Below are positions 52,714 through 61,908 of a stretch of DNA of 64,000 nucleotides, piece by piece. The stretch spans positions 1-64,000 of the forward strand of contig JAEUQN010000001.1 of assembly GCA_016789725.1 (NCBI GenBank), given 5' to 3'. How positions within the stretch are numbered: the first letter of the stretch is position 1; each line of letters begins with the position of its first letter. The position numbers and the translations under genes are program-made. Source of the stretch: Blastocatellia bacterium. GTDB lineage: Bacteria; Acidobacteriota; Blastocatellia; RBC074. Below the pieces are notes generated by a model, which searched no databases, was not told where the DNA came from, and was given only the letters and a program-made list of their open reading frames with translations.

Positions 52714-55101
52714 ATGAATTCCTATGGTGGTTACGACTTGGATGACAACCCTCTGGTGCAGGCGATTGGGAAGTTGCATCTCACTGGAAACCTGGTGGCG
52801 CGTTCCTGGTTTCACTATTTGCGGAAACCCACCGGCAAACCTGACCTGCTCGCCATTATGTTGTTAGCTGAGATCGTCTATTGGTACCGTCCAATCCAGG
52901 GAACGGATCATGAAACTGGCTTGCCCCTGCCCTGGCGCAAGAAATTCAAAGAACAATTGTTGCGCGTGGATTATCAGAAGCTGGCGGATCGGTTTGGATT
53001 CTCTTATGACCAGGTGCAACGAGCAATCACTTTTCTGCGCAACAAAGGACTTCTTCATATCCGACTGCGCGCCCATGCCAATGGCACTTACGTCTACCTT
53101 GAACTGATCGTAGAACGAGTCGAGCAAATTAGTGTCGTTCCGCAAGGCGTGACGGAAGAAACGGTCTGGGAAGAGTTTTCTGCGGGCGGGATTGAGCGAG
53201 TAGATGTTGCTGTGGCGCTTGACTTTACTCAGCGCCCAGCAACGCACCAGACCCACCCGGCAAATTTGCAAGGTCCCCCCACCTCGCAAATTTGCAAGGT
53301 CGGTACCCACCCGGCAAATCTGCGACGTCGCCACCCCGCAAATTTGCCGGGTCATAAGGAAGATAAGATTTCTGGTATTACAAAGATTTCTAAAACAACA
53401 GAAATCCCCCCTACCCCCCTTGCAGAAACCGACAACCAGACGGATGGAGTTGTTGTTGAGGAAAATTTAGGAGAAGTTGTTGCCCCGAAAGTATTCCCCC
53501 TTACTGATCCTGTAGATGCGGAATTGCTTAGCGGACAAGGCCGAATCACAAGCGAAAATTTCCTACTGGCTGTTCAAACCCAAGGCGCGCTAGCCCTTCA
53601 GCCCATGTTTGAGGAATTGCCCTTCGAGATGAAAACCGACTCTGCGGCGCTGGAGGAGATGTCAGGGATGGATGGGGATGAACTTTCTCCCGTCAAAGCT
53701 CCTTCCAATCGCACCGTCCGACTCGCCCATCAAAACCAACAACTACCCACCATCCTTCCGGCAGCAGTGCAGGCGCTTGTCGAGTGGACGATTGGCACGA
53801 TTGGCTGCTCGGCTTCCCAAAGGGAAATTCAAACCCTCCTCGAACTGTGTCGTGATGAGAAATATTCCTTCGCGGAACTGACCGCCTGCTATCTCGCCCA
53901 CAAAGCGCCTGGAAGTCGGTGGAATCGTCCTTCATGGCAGTCGGTCAAAAGCGATATTGCTCGCTTTGCAAGTCTCTATCGCGCCGTCGCTGACGCCACG
54001 ACCAAACTGCCCGATCTGTCCGTTCTTGTGAATGCGCTCGGTTGGGAATGGGCCAAATTGGCGCTGGCGGATCAACATGCTTGGGCCGTCGCCGTCCAGC
54101 AATTTGGGTGGGATTCTGCTCAGGCGTCCGTATTTCTTGCTCACTTCCACCAAACCTTGAAAGGCCAAAAGGGATTCGCGCCGACTGTGGCCGATTTATG
54201 CGATCACTGGCAACGTGCGCTGGCAACCCAAACGACAACCGCTAGACTGACCGACGTGCAGCAATCCCTAGTGGCGCAACTCGAAGCCCACGGCATCAAG
54301 CCTGCACAGGCCGTTGAATTGGTCTTGCAGGATGAAACGGAGGTTGGCACTCAACTTGCTGCTCTTCCCTATCGGGATCGCGACGCGATTGAGAGCCTTT
54401 CGGGCTGGCTCATCAAAGCAATTCGCCACCGCTACAGTGTTCCATCGAGTCTCACAACCTATCTCGCCCGTATGGAAGCAAACCAGGAGGCCGAACGCTT
54501 GAAACGAGAACAGGAAGCGCAACAAGAAGCGCACTGGCTCGCTAACCGGGCGGGCTATTTTGCTTACCTTGAACAATGCGCTTTGCTCTTGCAGCTACAA
54601 AATCCATGCGATTGGACGGCATTTCAAGCGACAAATCCCACTGGAACAATGGCTGATCATTGGGGCGAGTTTTGGAAGTTTTTCGATTTGCGCCCTCAAG
54701 TCGCTTTGCAAGTACTCCATTTTCTCGAATGGGATCAGGTTGTCATGGTAGGCGAAGACCCGATCCGTTATCGCCAAGTGACCACTCCGGCTCCCGTGCT
54801 TGCTTCTCAATCAGTTGCTCTAGTAAAAGATTGGCATCCCCAGCAAGAGCCAAGTCAGGAAGCTTATTACAGCTATGTTCGGGAACGAGTTGATACGATG
54901 CAGACTGCTCACCCTGTCGAATACGCTGCATTCATTGCGGATTCCGCAAAGCAGCGCGACTGCATCAAAACCTTCAAGCGGATGGTCGAGGCTTTTGATG
55001 AACCCAAGGGGCAGTGGGATCGCTTCGTGCAATATTTTCAAACCTTGCCATTATCCGTTCCAGTGTTGACGTGGACGCAATGGAGGGAGGCGTGCGGATA
55101 A
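52714..55101 (+). CDS. replication-protein-like HTH protein containing its own iterons
   Basis: The 795-residue protein starts at ATG 52714 with GGAG upstream. Residues 1-140 resemble phage/plasmid replication organisers with a winged helix (YQKLADRFGFSYDQVQRAITFLRNKGLLHIRLR). The part around residues 180-230 is a low-complexity linker (HPANLQG, HPANLRR, HPANLPG) encoded by iteron-like DNA. The C-terminal half is helical (AQALVEWTIGTIGCSASQREIQTLLELC). No helicase or primase motif is seen. It lies in front of a sigma-54 activator and the RepA-type gene. Confidence 0.65.
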   Translation: MNSYGGYDLDDNPLVQAIGKLHLTGNLVARSWFHYLRKPTGKPDLLAIMLLAEIVYWYRPIQGTDHETGLPLPWRKKFKEQLLRVDYQKLADRFGFSYDQVQRAITFLRNKGLLHIRLRAHANGTYVYLELIVERVEQISVVPQGVTEETVWEEFSAGGIERVDVAVALDFTQRPATHQTHPANLQGPPTSQICKVGTHPANLRRRHPANLPGHKEDKISGITKISKTTEIPPTPLAETDNQTDGVVVEENLGEVVAPKVFPLTDPVDAELLSGQGRITSENFLLAVQTQGALALQPMFEELPFEMKTDSAALEEMSGMDGDELSPVKAPSNRTVRLAHQNQQLPTILPAAVQALVEWTIGTIGCSASQREIQTLLELCRDEKYSFAELTACYLAHKAPGSRWNRPSWQSVKSDIARFASLYRAVADATTKLPDLSVLVNALGWEWAKLALADQHAWAVAVQQFGWDSAQASVFLAHFHQTLKGQKGFAPTVADLCDHWQRALATQTTTARLTDVQQSLVAQLEAHGIKPAQAVELVLQDETEVGTQLAALPYRDRDAIESLSGWLIKAIRHRYSVPSSLTTYLARMEANQEAERLKREQEAQQEAHWLANRAGYFAYLEQCALLLQLQNPCDWTAFQATNPTGTMADHWGEFWKFFDLRPQVALQVLHFLEWDQVVMVGEDPIRYRQVTTPAPVLASQSVALVKDWHPQQEPSQEAYYSYVRERVDTMQTAHPVEYAAFIADSAKQRDCIKTFKRMVEAFDEPKGQWDRFVQYFQTLPLSVPVLTWTQWREACG
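53260..53391 (+). other. candidate intragenic replication origin (four palindromic iterons plus AT-rich stretch)
   Basis: GCAAATTTGC lies at 53260, 53286 and 53338, and GCAAATCTGC at 53314, each in a similar CCCACC...GGTC context. Centre spacings of 26, 28 and 24 are not all multiples of 3, so repeat 2 is read in another frame than the others (TSQICKV against HPANL): the DNA, not the protein, is conserved. An AT-rich segment with AAGATTTCT at 53365 and 53383 follows. Lambda ori has four iterons and an AT-rich region inside gene O in the same arrangement. Confidence 0.55.
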
Positions 55102-55227
55102 ATTGGGCGTCGAATGCGTGGTGAAAAAACGAGAAAAACTGCTTGCCATATTGGATAGATTATCCGATAATTTTGCCATCTGATCGAAGCCAATTTCATT
55201 TTCCCGTCCCCAGACAGGAAGAAACTC

Positions 55228-56553
55228 GTGAACAATCTACATCCTTGTGTTTTATTGGTAACTACTGACACCTGCCAATTGTTTATCCAGCAATATGCAG
55301 GTTCCTTACCGAACCTATCCTTCGCCAGAAGTTTTGGTGTGGAGACCATCACATCCTATCAAAGTTTAGTTGTGGAAGATGCGCTTTGGGATTACGAAGA
55401 AGCACAGCCCTTTCTGGCGCATGGCATTCCGGTATTTGTCGTTTCTCGTAATCCGACGGGATCGCATGCCGTTTTTGAATATCGTCAGGTTGGCGTGCGG
55501 AAATATTTTGGTTTGACAACGAAATCTGATGTCGAAGCCTTTGTCTCGCAACTGAGCATCGAAACGCGCCGTTACCAGCAAGGACTGGTTGCGGCGCAGC
55601 CTCGCTCGCTTGGATCTGCCAAGGAACAGTTGCTGGTGGGAAATAGTCCGGCGATGTTACATCTTGCTGATGAAGTGTTCAGCGTAGCAAAATCAGAGTT
55701 GAGTGTCTTGCTGCTCGGCGAGACGGGCGCTGGCAAGGAAGTCATCGCACGTACGCTGCACAACTTGAGTGGGCGTTCCGGCAAACTGGTGGCCGTTAAT
55801 TGTAGTGCGCTTCCTGCCGAGTTGGCTGAATCGCTCTTGTTTGGTCATGAGAAAGGAGCTTTTACTGGGGCCAACGAACGGAAGGAGGGATATTTTGCGC
55901 AAGCGGAAGGTGGCACCTTGTTTCTCGATGAAGTCTTTGAGTTGCCAGAATTCCTCCAGGCTAAATTATTGCGTGCGCTGCAAGAAGGGACGGTCGTTCC
56001 GGTCGGTGGGAAGGAGAAAAAGGTGCAGGTGCGTGTCATCGGGGCAACGAATAAGAAACCGGAGCAGATGCTACGCGATGGCGGGTTGCGTGAGGATTTC
56101 TTGTACCGGTTCAAAAAACAAATACTCATTCCGTCCTTACGTGAGCGAAGGCAAGATATTCCGCTCTTGGTCGAGTCTTTTTTGAGCGATTGTGGTACGT
56201 CACTACAGATCGGAGCGGATGTAATGCCATTACTGCAAGCCTATTCCTGGCCTGGCAACGTGCGTGAGTTACGAGCTATGGTAGAGGACTGGGCTCACCG
56301 CCTGAATCAAGGTGAGCGCGTTTTGGTGGAGGATCTGCCGCCTGCTTTACGTCCAGCAATAACGCTTTCCCCGGCTGCATCGGCCACTGTTCAGAAAATT
56401 ATCTTGGAATTTAAGGACGAGTTCAGTTTGGAGACTGTTACCAAAGCGTTTATGAAAAAGGTATTGGATGACTGCGGGGGCAATATTTCGGCAGCCGCAC
56501 GCATGTTGAAGATCAGCCGTCAAACGCTCAGCCGCAATCTTTTCTCATACTGA
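55228..56553 (+). CDS. sigma-54-dependent activator with N-terminal receiver-like domain
   Basis: The 441-residue protein starts at GTG 55228 (AGGAAG upstream). The first 130 residues look like a receiver fold, but without a clear phosphoacceptor site. The AAA+ domain has Walker A GETGAGKE, GAFTGA (GAFTGAN) and FREDFLYRF-like elements; a Fis-type HTH (DCGGNISAAARMLKISRQTLSRNLFSY) ends it. Its 3' end overlaps the convergent RepA-type gene by 9 bases. Confidence 0.85.
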   Translation: MNNLHPCVLLVTTDTCQLFIQQYAGSLPNLSFARSFGVETITSYQSLVVEDALWDYEEAQPFLAHGIPVFVVSRNPTGSHAVFEYRQVGVRKYFGLTTKSDVEAFVSQLSIETRRYQQGLVAAQPRSLGSAKEQLLVGNSPAMLHLADEVFSVAKSELSVLLLGETGAGKEVIARTLHNLSGRSGKLVAVNCSALPAELAESLLFGHEKGAFTGANERKEGYFAQAEGGTLFLDEVFELPEFLQAKLLRALQEGTVVPVGGKEKKVQVRVIGATNKKPEQMLRDGGLREDFLYRFKKQILIPSLRERRQDIPLLVESFLSDCGTSLQIGADVMPLLQAYSWPGNVRELRAMVEDWAHRLNQGERVLVEDLPPALRPAITLSPAASATVQKIILEFKDEFSLETVTKAFMKKVLDDCGGNISAAARMLKISRQTLSRNLFSY

Positions 56554-58227
56554 TTGGGATAATTGTTCCCTTGGATGGTCTTCTAAACCTAACTGCTTAC
56601 TGTAAGCAGCGATAATCTCGTCGGCGTGTGGAGCGTTTTTTTCCTGGAACTCCTCGAAGGTCATGAGCGCGGCCTGTGCGCCGAACTCTTTGAAGACACT
56701 CCGATAGGCCGCGCGTTCGATCTCTGCCTCATCCATTGCGGCATATCGTTTGCGCCAATACTTTTTTTTCTCTAGCTGCATCTCCTCAATCTGTGCAGCC
56801 GTATAAGTTGTTCGAACATAAGCTTCAGTCTCGGTTTTCAGGTAATGGTCATACGCATGTTCGAAGGCATGTAAGGCGAACTCTTTCCCCTCACGTTCCA
56901 AATCTTGCGGGGCCACGCGGTATTCACCGACGCGGGAGTTCCCTTGTTTTCTCTCTTTTCCGCCCCCTGCCATTGGAGTCCTATTTTGTCGCACCGAAAG
57001 AATATCCTCGCAATGACGTTCCAACCCATTCATCCAGAGCGGTGAAAAATTATCCTGCGCCGCTTGCGTCAAAGCGGCTGCAATCAATTCCTGGGCCGTC
57101 TCATAGCCAAGATCGAGAATCAGATTTTCGGCCATCGAGATTTCTTTGCGGGACGGATCTCGTCGTACCGAGCCAAAGCGCAAATGAAGAAAGTGCTTTA
57201 CCAACAACTCAGCCTCCCCTGCCCCCGAAGGTAAGGTTTTGCTGTCCGGTAAACTTTCGGGTTCTCGTCGCACGCGATTGAACTCCTGGTACTCCGCGAC
57301 GGCTCGTGGGCCAATCGTGTACCAGATGCGCCAGTCTCGGATGTCATCGCGATCCATCAAAGATTCGTATCGGACCTTCAGGATGTAACTGCTTTGCAAA
57401 TGGGCGCGGTGAATCTTGTACATCTGCTTTTGCATCGGCACGGCATTTTCGTAGCGTTTTTGCCCAGAAGCGAGACAATATTCCGAATAGTCGAGCCAGC
57501 AACTTTCCTGACCATTTCTCAGGGCGGCATACACTTTAAAACTGGCGACTTCATACCAACGTTGGGCCGAAGGTGAAGGAATCGCTTTCAAGTAACTGAA
57601 GTCAAGTGGGCGGACCGGGACTTCATTGAGGAGACCGGCATAGACTTGGCCTGGGATGATGTAGACAGCATCCGCCTCTTGTCCATCGGGTAATTGCTCG
57701 CCGGTGAAAATCACATCATAACGCCGAAATCCCGCCTCCAGACGCTTGGTTTGCCCTTTGTTCGTGGTGTACGTCAACTTGGCGGTAATCATCGCACCAG
57801 CGCATTGGTATAAGGCCTTACGGATTTGCTCATTGAGTGTTCCTGACGGACGGAGCCCCAGTTCCTGGCAAATGGAACGCATCGTGCCGAGTCGTAAAAT
57901 CATGGGCATTGGTCGGCCTGCTTCATCCATGCGTTTGTTGATAATGAGGGTGTCAATCTGATATGCCATGATCCCCGGCATGCCATACTTCAAGGTAGGT
58001 GACACATCCCAAAGCAGGTCTACCTTGCCACTAGGTAAATTTCGTTGGATATGAATCGGCTCTGCTCCTTGTTTGCTTAAGCAGTGCATGGGAAGTTTTG
58101 AGAGAACGCTCTCTACTCGGATGATCTCGCGTACCGTTTGGGCCAAGATTGCCCGTGCGGTTGGTTCCGACCTATCATCAGTCGGCAACAGACTCATCTG
58201 GTGTGATGGGGCTTGTGGTTTTTTCAT
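56545..58227 (-). CDS. plasmid replication initiator (RPA/RepA type)
   Basis: The 560-residue protein starts at ATG 58227 with a strong AGGAGG. The region VDLLWDVSPTLKYGMPGIMA and GTLNEQIRKALYQCAGAMIT matches the replication initiator protein A family (PF10134), whose winged-helix domains bind iterons. Ten iterons lie directly upstream of it (58354-58753). The gene ends convergent with the sigma-54 activator. The C-terminal 200 residues are basic and helical (EKKKYWRKRYAAMDEAEIERAAYRS). Confidence 0.75.
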   Translation of the reverse strand: MKKPQAPSHQMSLLPTDDRSEPTARAILAQTVREIIRVESVLSKLPMHCLSKQGAEPIHIQRNLPSGKVDLLWDVSPTLKYGMPGIMAYQIDTLIINKRMDEAGRPMPMILRLGTMRSICQELGLRPSGTLNEQIRKALYQCAGAMITAKLTYTTNKGQTKRLEAGFRRYDVIFTGEQLPDGQEADAVYIIPGQVYAGLLNEVPVRPLDFSYLKAIPSPSAQRWYEVASFKVYAALRNGQESCWLDYSEYCLASGQKRYENAVPMQKQMYKIHRAHLQSSYILKVRYESLMDRDDIRDWRIWYTIGPRAVAEYQEFNRVRREPESLPDSKTLPSGAGEAELLVKHFLHLRFGSVRRDPSRKEISMAENLILDLGYETAQELIAAALTQAAQDNFSPLWMNGLERHCEDILSVRQNRTPMAGGGKERKQGNSRVGEYRVAPQDLEREGKEFALHAFEHAYDHYLKTETEAYVRTTYTAAQIEEMQLEKKKYWRKRYAAMDEAEIERAAYRSVFKEFGAQAALMTFEEFQEKNAPHADEIIAAYSKQLGLEDHPREQLSQSV

Positions 58228-58353
58228 GATGCCTCCTGTAACTGACCACACGCGCACATTATGTAGTGTGTCTTTATTTGTCTAGTAGTGTATTTAAGTC
58301 TAATAAGTGGGGGCATAGTAAGAGCTTATAAAACAATAAGTTAAGTGCTGTAA

Positions 58354-58753
58354 TTTCTCCCAAATATTCACCTTATTTCTCTCAATAGTTCACAGTGCTT
58401 CTCCTTATAGTTCACTTTCTTTCTCCTGAAAGTTCACACGTTTTCTCCTAAAAGTTCATGTCATTTCTCCCGATAGTTCACCGCATTTCTCCTAAAAGTT
58501 CACATGTGATTTTCTTGTGGAAATCTCTTCATCCCGTACTTTAACTCCCTTTAGCAGAAATGGCTGTTGTACGGTAAATGATTGACACGACTAGATATTG
58601 TGGTAAGACGTGAGTCTTGGCACTAAGAAGAAGATCGAAACCGGTCTATTTCTCCCAAAAGTTCACCTGCGAGGGAAGGAAAATAACGGTTTCTCCTAAA
58701 AGTTCACCGCTGAATATATCGAACAATTGCCTCTGCTTCTCCCGAAAGTTCAC
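58354..58753 (+). repeat. origin iterons: seven in a 22-bp phased array and three more
   Basis: Units of 18 bp with consensus TTTCTCCYRAAAGTTCAC start at 58354, 58376, 58398, 58420, 58442, 58464 and 58486, an exact 22-bp period (two helical turns). Three more start at 58649, 58690 and 58736; the last overlaps the recombinase stop. The stretch between repA and the array (58290-58353) and the gap between clusters are AT-rich. This is the layout of an iteron-controlled plasmid origin. A CRISPR array was excluded because the 4-bp gaps are not spacers. Confidence 0.85.
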
Positions 58754-59784
58754 TCCTTACTCGTGGCTTTTTGCTGGAGCCGGGAGTTGATGAGACAACT
58801 AAACTTGTCGCGCTTCACACCGATGCGTTGCACATAGATGCGGGTCGTGGCGGGATTCCGATGTTCCAAGGCATCTTGGACTTCGGGCAGACTCTGTGCT
58901 TCCTCCGCCACAATCCGCGCAAAGGTGTGCCGGAGTTGATGCAAATGAAATCGGTTGGTTAGGCCCGCTGCTTTCGCATATGTTTTCATCTGGCGTGCAA
59001 ATGACCACGCTGCCAAGGCGTGTTTTTTTTCGTTGGCTGCGGCCCCGCGATCATGGCGCAGCCACAAGGGCTCCTCGTCATTTCTGGTAATGATCGAGAG
59101 TCGTTTGCTCTGACGCAGATAGGCGACGAGGGCGTCTTTGACGGCTGGCTCATCCAGCTTGCGGGTGGAGTAATAGCCGCCCTTGATCCGTGTCGTCAGT
59201 TGCAATCCGTCTCCGCTCATTTCCACATCACACCCACGCAAACTCAGCAGTTCATGACGGCGCAAACCGGAGGTAATGAAGAGTAGGAAAAGCGCATAAT
59301 CACGCAACCCGATCAGGTTTGGCGGGTTCGTCTGAGCTTGAATGATGGCATGCAGGGCATTTAATTCCTTATCTGTAAGTGCCTTGACTGACCGGCTTTG
59401 GTACGGCTTGGGCGCTTTCGGGCGCGCTAGGCGAACGGGGTTGAAGCGAATCCTGCTGGCGAGCAGCGGCTCTTTGAGCACCCATTCGTAAAACGAGGAA
59501 ACAAACGACAACCGACTATAAATGGTGGCTGCTTGTAAACCTTTCTTTTCCAGCGCCACGCGCCAAGCGCGAATATCATCGGCCCCCACCTCGTCCATTT
59601 CCTTCCCTATCCAGGTGAAAAATCCTTGTACGGCGGCGCGTTTCATCCGCATCAAGTCGTGCCACCGTGGGCTGCTCGGATCACAGACCGCTTCGATCCA
59701 GAAGGAAATGACGGCATCCAGTGCAATCGTTCGGCTGGATACCTCTGTTTGAGGATCGGCAAGAAGTTTCGTGGTTGTGTTCAT
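58750..59784 (-). CDS. tyrosine recombinase (XerC/D-like integrase)
   Basis: The 344-residue protein has all catalytic residues of the family: R175 or R176 (SGLRRHELL), K201 (TRIKGG), H282 and R285 in HQLR, H308 (ALEHRN) and Y317 (TTRIYVQ), preceded by a SAM-like N-terminal domain (YSRLSFVSSFYEWVL). The start at 59784 is chosen; 59796 is also possible. It probably resolves plasmid multimers or drives integration. A 15-bp inverted repeat lies 18 bases upstream of its start. Confidence 0.85.
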   Translation of the reverse strand: MNTTTKLLADPQTEVSSRTIALDAVISFWIEAVCDPSSPRWHDLMRMKRAAVQGFFTWIGKEMDEVGADDIRAWRVALEKKGLQAATIYSRLSFVSSFYEWVLKEPLLASRIRFNPVRLARPKAPKPYQSRSVKALTDKELNALHAIIQAQTNPPNLIGLRDYALFLLFITSGLRRHELLSLRGCDVEMSGDGLQLTTRIKGGYYSTRKLDEPAVKDALVAYLRQSKRLSIITRNDEEPLWLRHDRGAAANEKKHALAAWSFARQMKTYAKAAGLTNRFHLHQLRHTFARIVAEEAQSLPEVQDALEHRNPATTRIYVQRIGVKRDKFSCLINSRLQQKATSKE

Positions 59785-59801
59785 GGCGCGCATCATAGCA
59801 A

Positions 59802-59846
59802 AAAATGAAGCGTGCGAAAATGTAGTCGTTGCGCACGCTTCATTTT
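59802..59846. promoter_or_regulatory. perfect 15-bp inverted repeat between recombinase and ParB-like gene
   Basis: Arms AAAATGAAGCGTGCG (59802-59816) and CGCACGCTTCATTTT (59832-59846) flank a 15-base centre. The element lies just upstream of the recombinase start. It could be a recombination core-type site or an operator for the divergent pair. The arm length exceeds that of a normal operator. Confidence 0.55.
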
Positions 59847-59981
59847 CTTTTTCCTTGTATTTTGCCATCCGATGGCTAGAATACAAACCCTGTGGAACAA
59901 TCGTGCTTTTGTCAGCCTTTGACAGGAGTGAGCTGGTTGCTCGTTTAGCAGTGATATTCGTTGGTTCAGTTCCTTTCTTTT

Positions 59982-60791
59982 ATGCCTCGTCGTCGTCTCA
60001 GAAAACCGCAACCCCTTGCGAATGCAACTACTGTGCGCGCCATACTGGCTGAGATTCGTAATCACTTCCCTTCTCTACTGTTGAAAAAAGATCGTGAGGT
60101 AGTCAATTTTCTTCGTGCTGCTCTGCACTCGACGTCTTCCGAAGCCTCTTTTTCCCGGTTTGGGCGACGCTCACGCTGGGCGCGTGAAACATTGCTGACG
60201 GCGGCTTTTATTGCCCAGCAAATCCTCGCCGAGCGAACTCATCCAGCCCTCTCGCTTTCCAGTTTTGTGAAGCATCACTGTTGTATTCTCAACTTCCCTG
60301 CCGATGTGCTTGCGGCGCTGGAATCCGGGCAGATCACACTCTTTGAAGCTGAACACTTAACGCGCGTCCGCGCCGGACGCTTGGGGCTGACCGATGGCCA
60401 TCAAGCCCGACAGGCGCGCGCTGCCATTCTGTCTGCACATCTTCGCTCCAATGGGACGGCTGCTTCACTCCGCGTACGCGTAAATGATTTGGCAGGCGTC
60501 AAAGCCGCTATCACTGCCCTACTCTTGCCCGATGACAAAGAAACAACTGTAGCGGCGCTCGAAGCGGAAATTGACGCCTATGCCGAGAAGATCGAAGCTA
60601 TTGACTACTCCTTCCTCTTCGTGGATAGCCTGACCTATATCGTCCAGAATATGTTGCTCGTAAATCCAGACCGATTGACTGATGTTGATGTAGATCGTCT
60701 GTTGGCGAAGCTGGATGACGTTGTAGAGGTTGTCCGTGAAGCCGTCGCTAAATCGCATGCGACTGTTTCCCTTCCTTCCAGGCGCGGGTAA
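59982..60791 (+). CDS. ParB/KorB-like helix-turn-helix protein
   Basis: The 269-residue protein starts at ATG 59982 with a basic N-terminus (PRRRLRKPQP). The middle has an HTH-like region (SFVKHHCCILNFPADVLAALESGQITLFEAEHLTRVR) that resembles the ParB/KorB HTH, but the ParB CTP-binding motifs are absent. It may be a transcriptional regulator of the replication-partition region. Family uncertain. Confidence 0.5.
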   Translation: MPRRRLRKPQPLANATTVRAILAEIRNHFPSLLLKKDREVVNFLRAALHSTSSEASFSRFGRRSRWARETLLTAAFIAQQILAERTHPALSLSSFVKHHCCILNFPADVLAALESGQITLFEAEHLTRVRAGRLGLTDGHQARQARAAILSAHLRSNGTAASLRVRVNDLAGVKAAITALLLPDDKETTVAALEAEIDAYAEKIEAIDYSFLFVDSLTYIVQNMLLVNPDRLTDVDVDRLLAKLDDVVEVVREAVAKSHATVSLPSRRG

Positions 60792-60872
60792 TGCTGGTTT
60801 GACGATATGGTTTGTTTTGATTGATGGCCGGATTATCTAGTGGCGACATTACTGTGCGTATCCGACACAAAA

Positions 60873-61751
60873 TCACTTCTCTAGTTGCGTCAGTAACAAT
60901 TTAAGCTCTTCTGCTGATGTGTATGTTACTTTGACGAACCCTTGATTTTGATCACCTTTTACAGTGGTTTTTAGGTTCAATCGTTTCTTTATTCGTGCAG
61001 CAGTGGTTGGCCCAAAATTGCCGTCTTTCTGCGCTCCGATTTTGTCTGTTTTCTGGCGTGATTGGTTGTTAAGTATTGCCTGAACTGCTTCACGAAGCGC
61101 GTCATTGGAAGGAAAAGTACGGGAGGCGAGTTGATTGAAAATCACTCTTGTGGTGAAAACATCAGGGTTTTTTCTGAGCATGCTGCGCACATCAGCCGGA
61201 TATTTACTGATGGCTAGATACTTCCGAACTGTCCTGCCTTGCCGGTCAAATCGCTCGCTGATCATCTGCTCTGTTATCCCTGCTTTGAGAAGCCGTTGGT
61301 AGCCTTCTGCAATGTCAATTGCTGGGAGGTCTTGCCGCGTCAGATTTTCTGTCAACCCATCAATTACACGTTCTCCATCATTGGCATACTGCTTTATCAA
61401 GGCGGGAACTTTTACAACTCCCGCTATGCGGGCTGCAAGTAAGCGGCGTTGCCCGGCAATGCAGATCAGCCGATATTTGTCATCGTTGATCTGTAATTCA
61501 ATGATGAGGTTTTGTAGTACCCCCTTATTTTCTTGGATTGAACTAACCAGCTCCAGGAAGGAATCGGCTTCGGTGTCAATTGATTGTCTGACATTATCTT
61601 CAATAAGTATTTCTTCAATCGGAAGCAGCACTACTTTGCCGATCGCTGCTTGCAGTCTCTCAAGTTTCTCCCGGTTAGCATCTGGAGTGTGTAGATCGCG
61701 CAGGAACCCTTCTTTTCGTTTTTGCGATTGTGCTGCAATTTTTGATGCCAT
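60873..61751 (-). CDS. parB: ParB chromosome/plasmid partition protein
   Basis: The 292-residue protein (start at 61751) has the ParB CTP-binding elements AGQRRLLAARIAG (99-111; GQRR in place of the usual GERR) and ENLTRQDLPAIDIAEGYQRLL (135-), and a central HTH (ITEQMISERFDRQGRTVRKYLAI). It binds parS as a clamp and is downstream of parA with parS copies on both sides of the pair. Confidence 0.88.
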   Translation of the reverse strand: MASKIAAQSQKRKEGFLRDLHTPDANREKLERLQAAIGKVVLLPIEEILIEDNVRQSIDTEADSFLELVSSIQENKGVLQNLIIELQINDDKYRLICIAGQRRLLAARIAGVVKVPALIKQYANDGERVIDGLTENLTRQDLPAIDIAEGYQRLLKAGITEQMISERFDRQGRTVRKYLAISKYPADVRSMLRKNPDVFTTRVIFNQLASRTFPSNDALREAVQAILNNQSRQKTDKIGAQKDGNFGPTTAARIKKRLNLKTTVKGDQNQGFVKVTYTSAEELKLLLTQLEK

Positions 61752-61781
61752 ATATCTGGTCTCGTTTTCGTAGAATTCTAT

Positions 61782-61805
61782 AAGGTGACAACGCGTTGTC
61801 ACCTT
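61782..61805. promoter_or_regulatory. parS-like site 1, just upstream of parB
   Basis: A perfect 24-bp palindrome with core TGACAACGCGTTGTCA, lying 30 bases before the parB start. Such sites are ParB loading points and can also act as operators. Confidence 0.8.
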
Positions 61806-61884
61806 CTGGCTTGTGACTCATCTTATGGATGAGGGACGAAGGGCAGGTGCTAATGAGATTGCGACCATAATCGGAGTTCTTACC

Positions 61885-61908
61885 AAAGTGACAACGCGTT
61901 GTCACTTT
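61885..61908. promoter_or_regulatory. parS-like site 2, overlapping the parA stop codon
   Basis: A perfect 24-bp palindrome with the same 16-bp core as site 1. It lies in the short parA-parB gap and reaches into the parA stop. Confidence 0.8.

Noticed and set aside
58354-58503. CRISPR array at the 22-bp repeats
   Set aside because: Repeats are 18 bp with constant 4-bp gaps, so there are no spacers; they fit iterons beside repA. The Cas4-like gene at 63340 is of the membrane-bound kind and has no cas neighbours.
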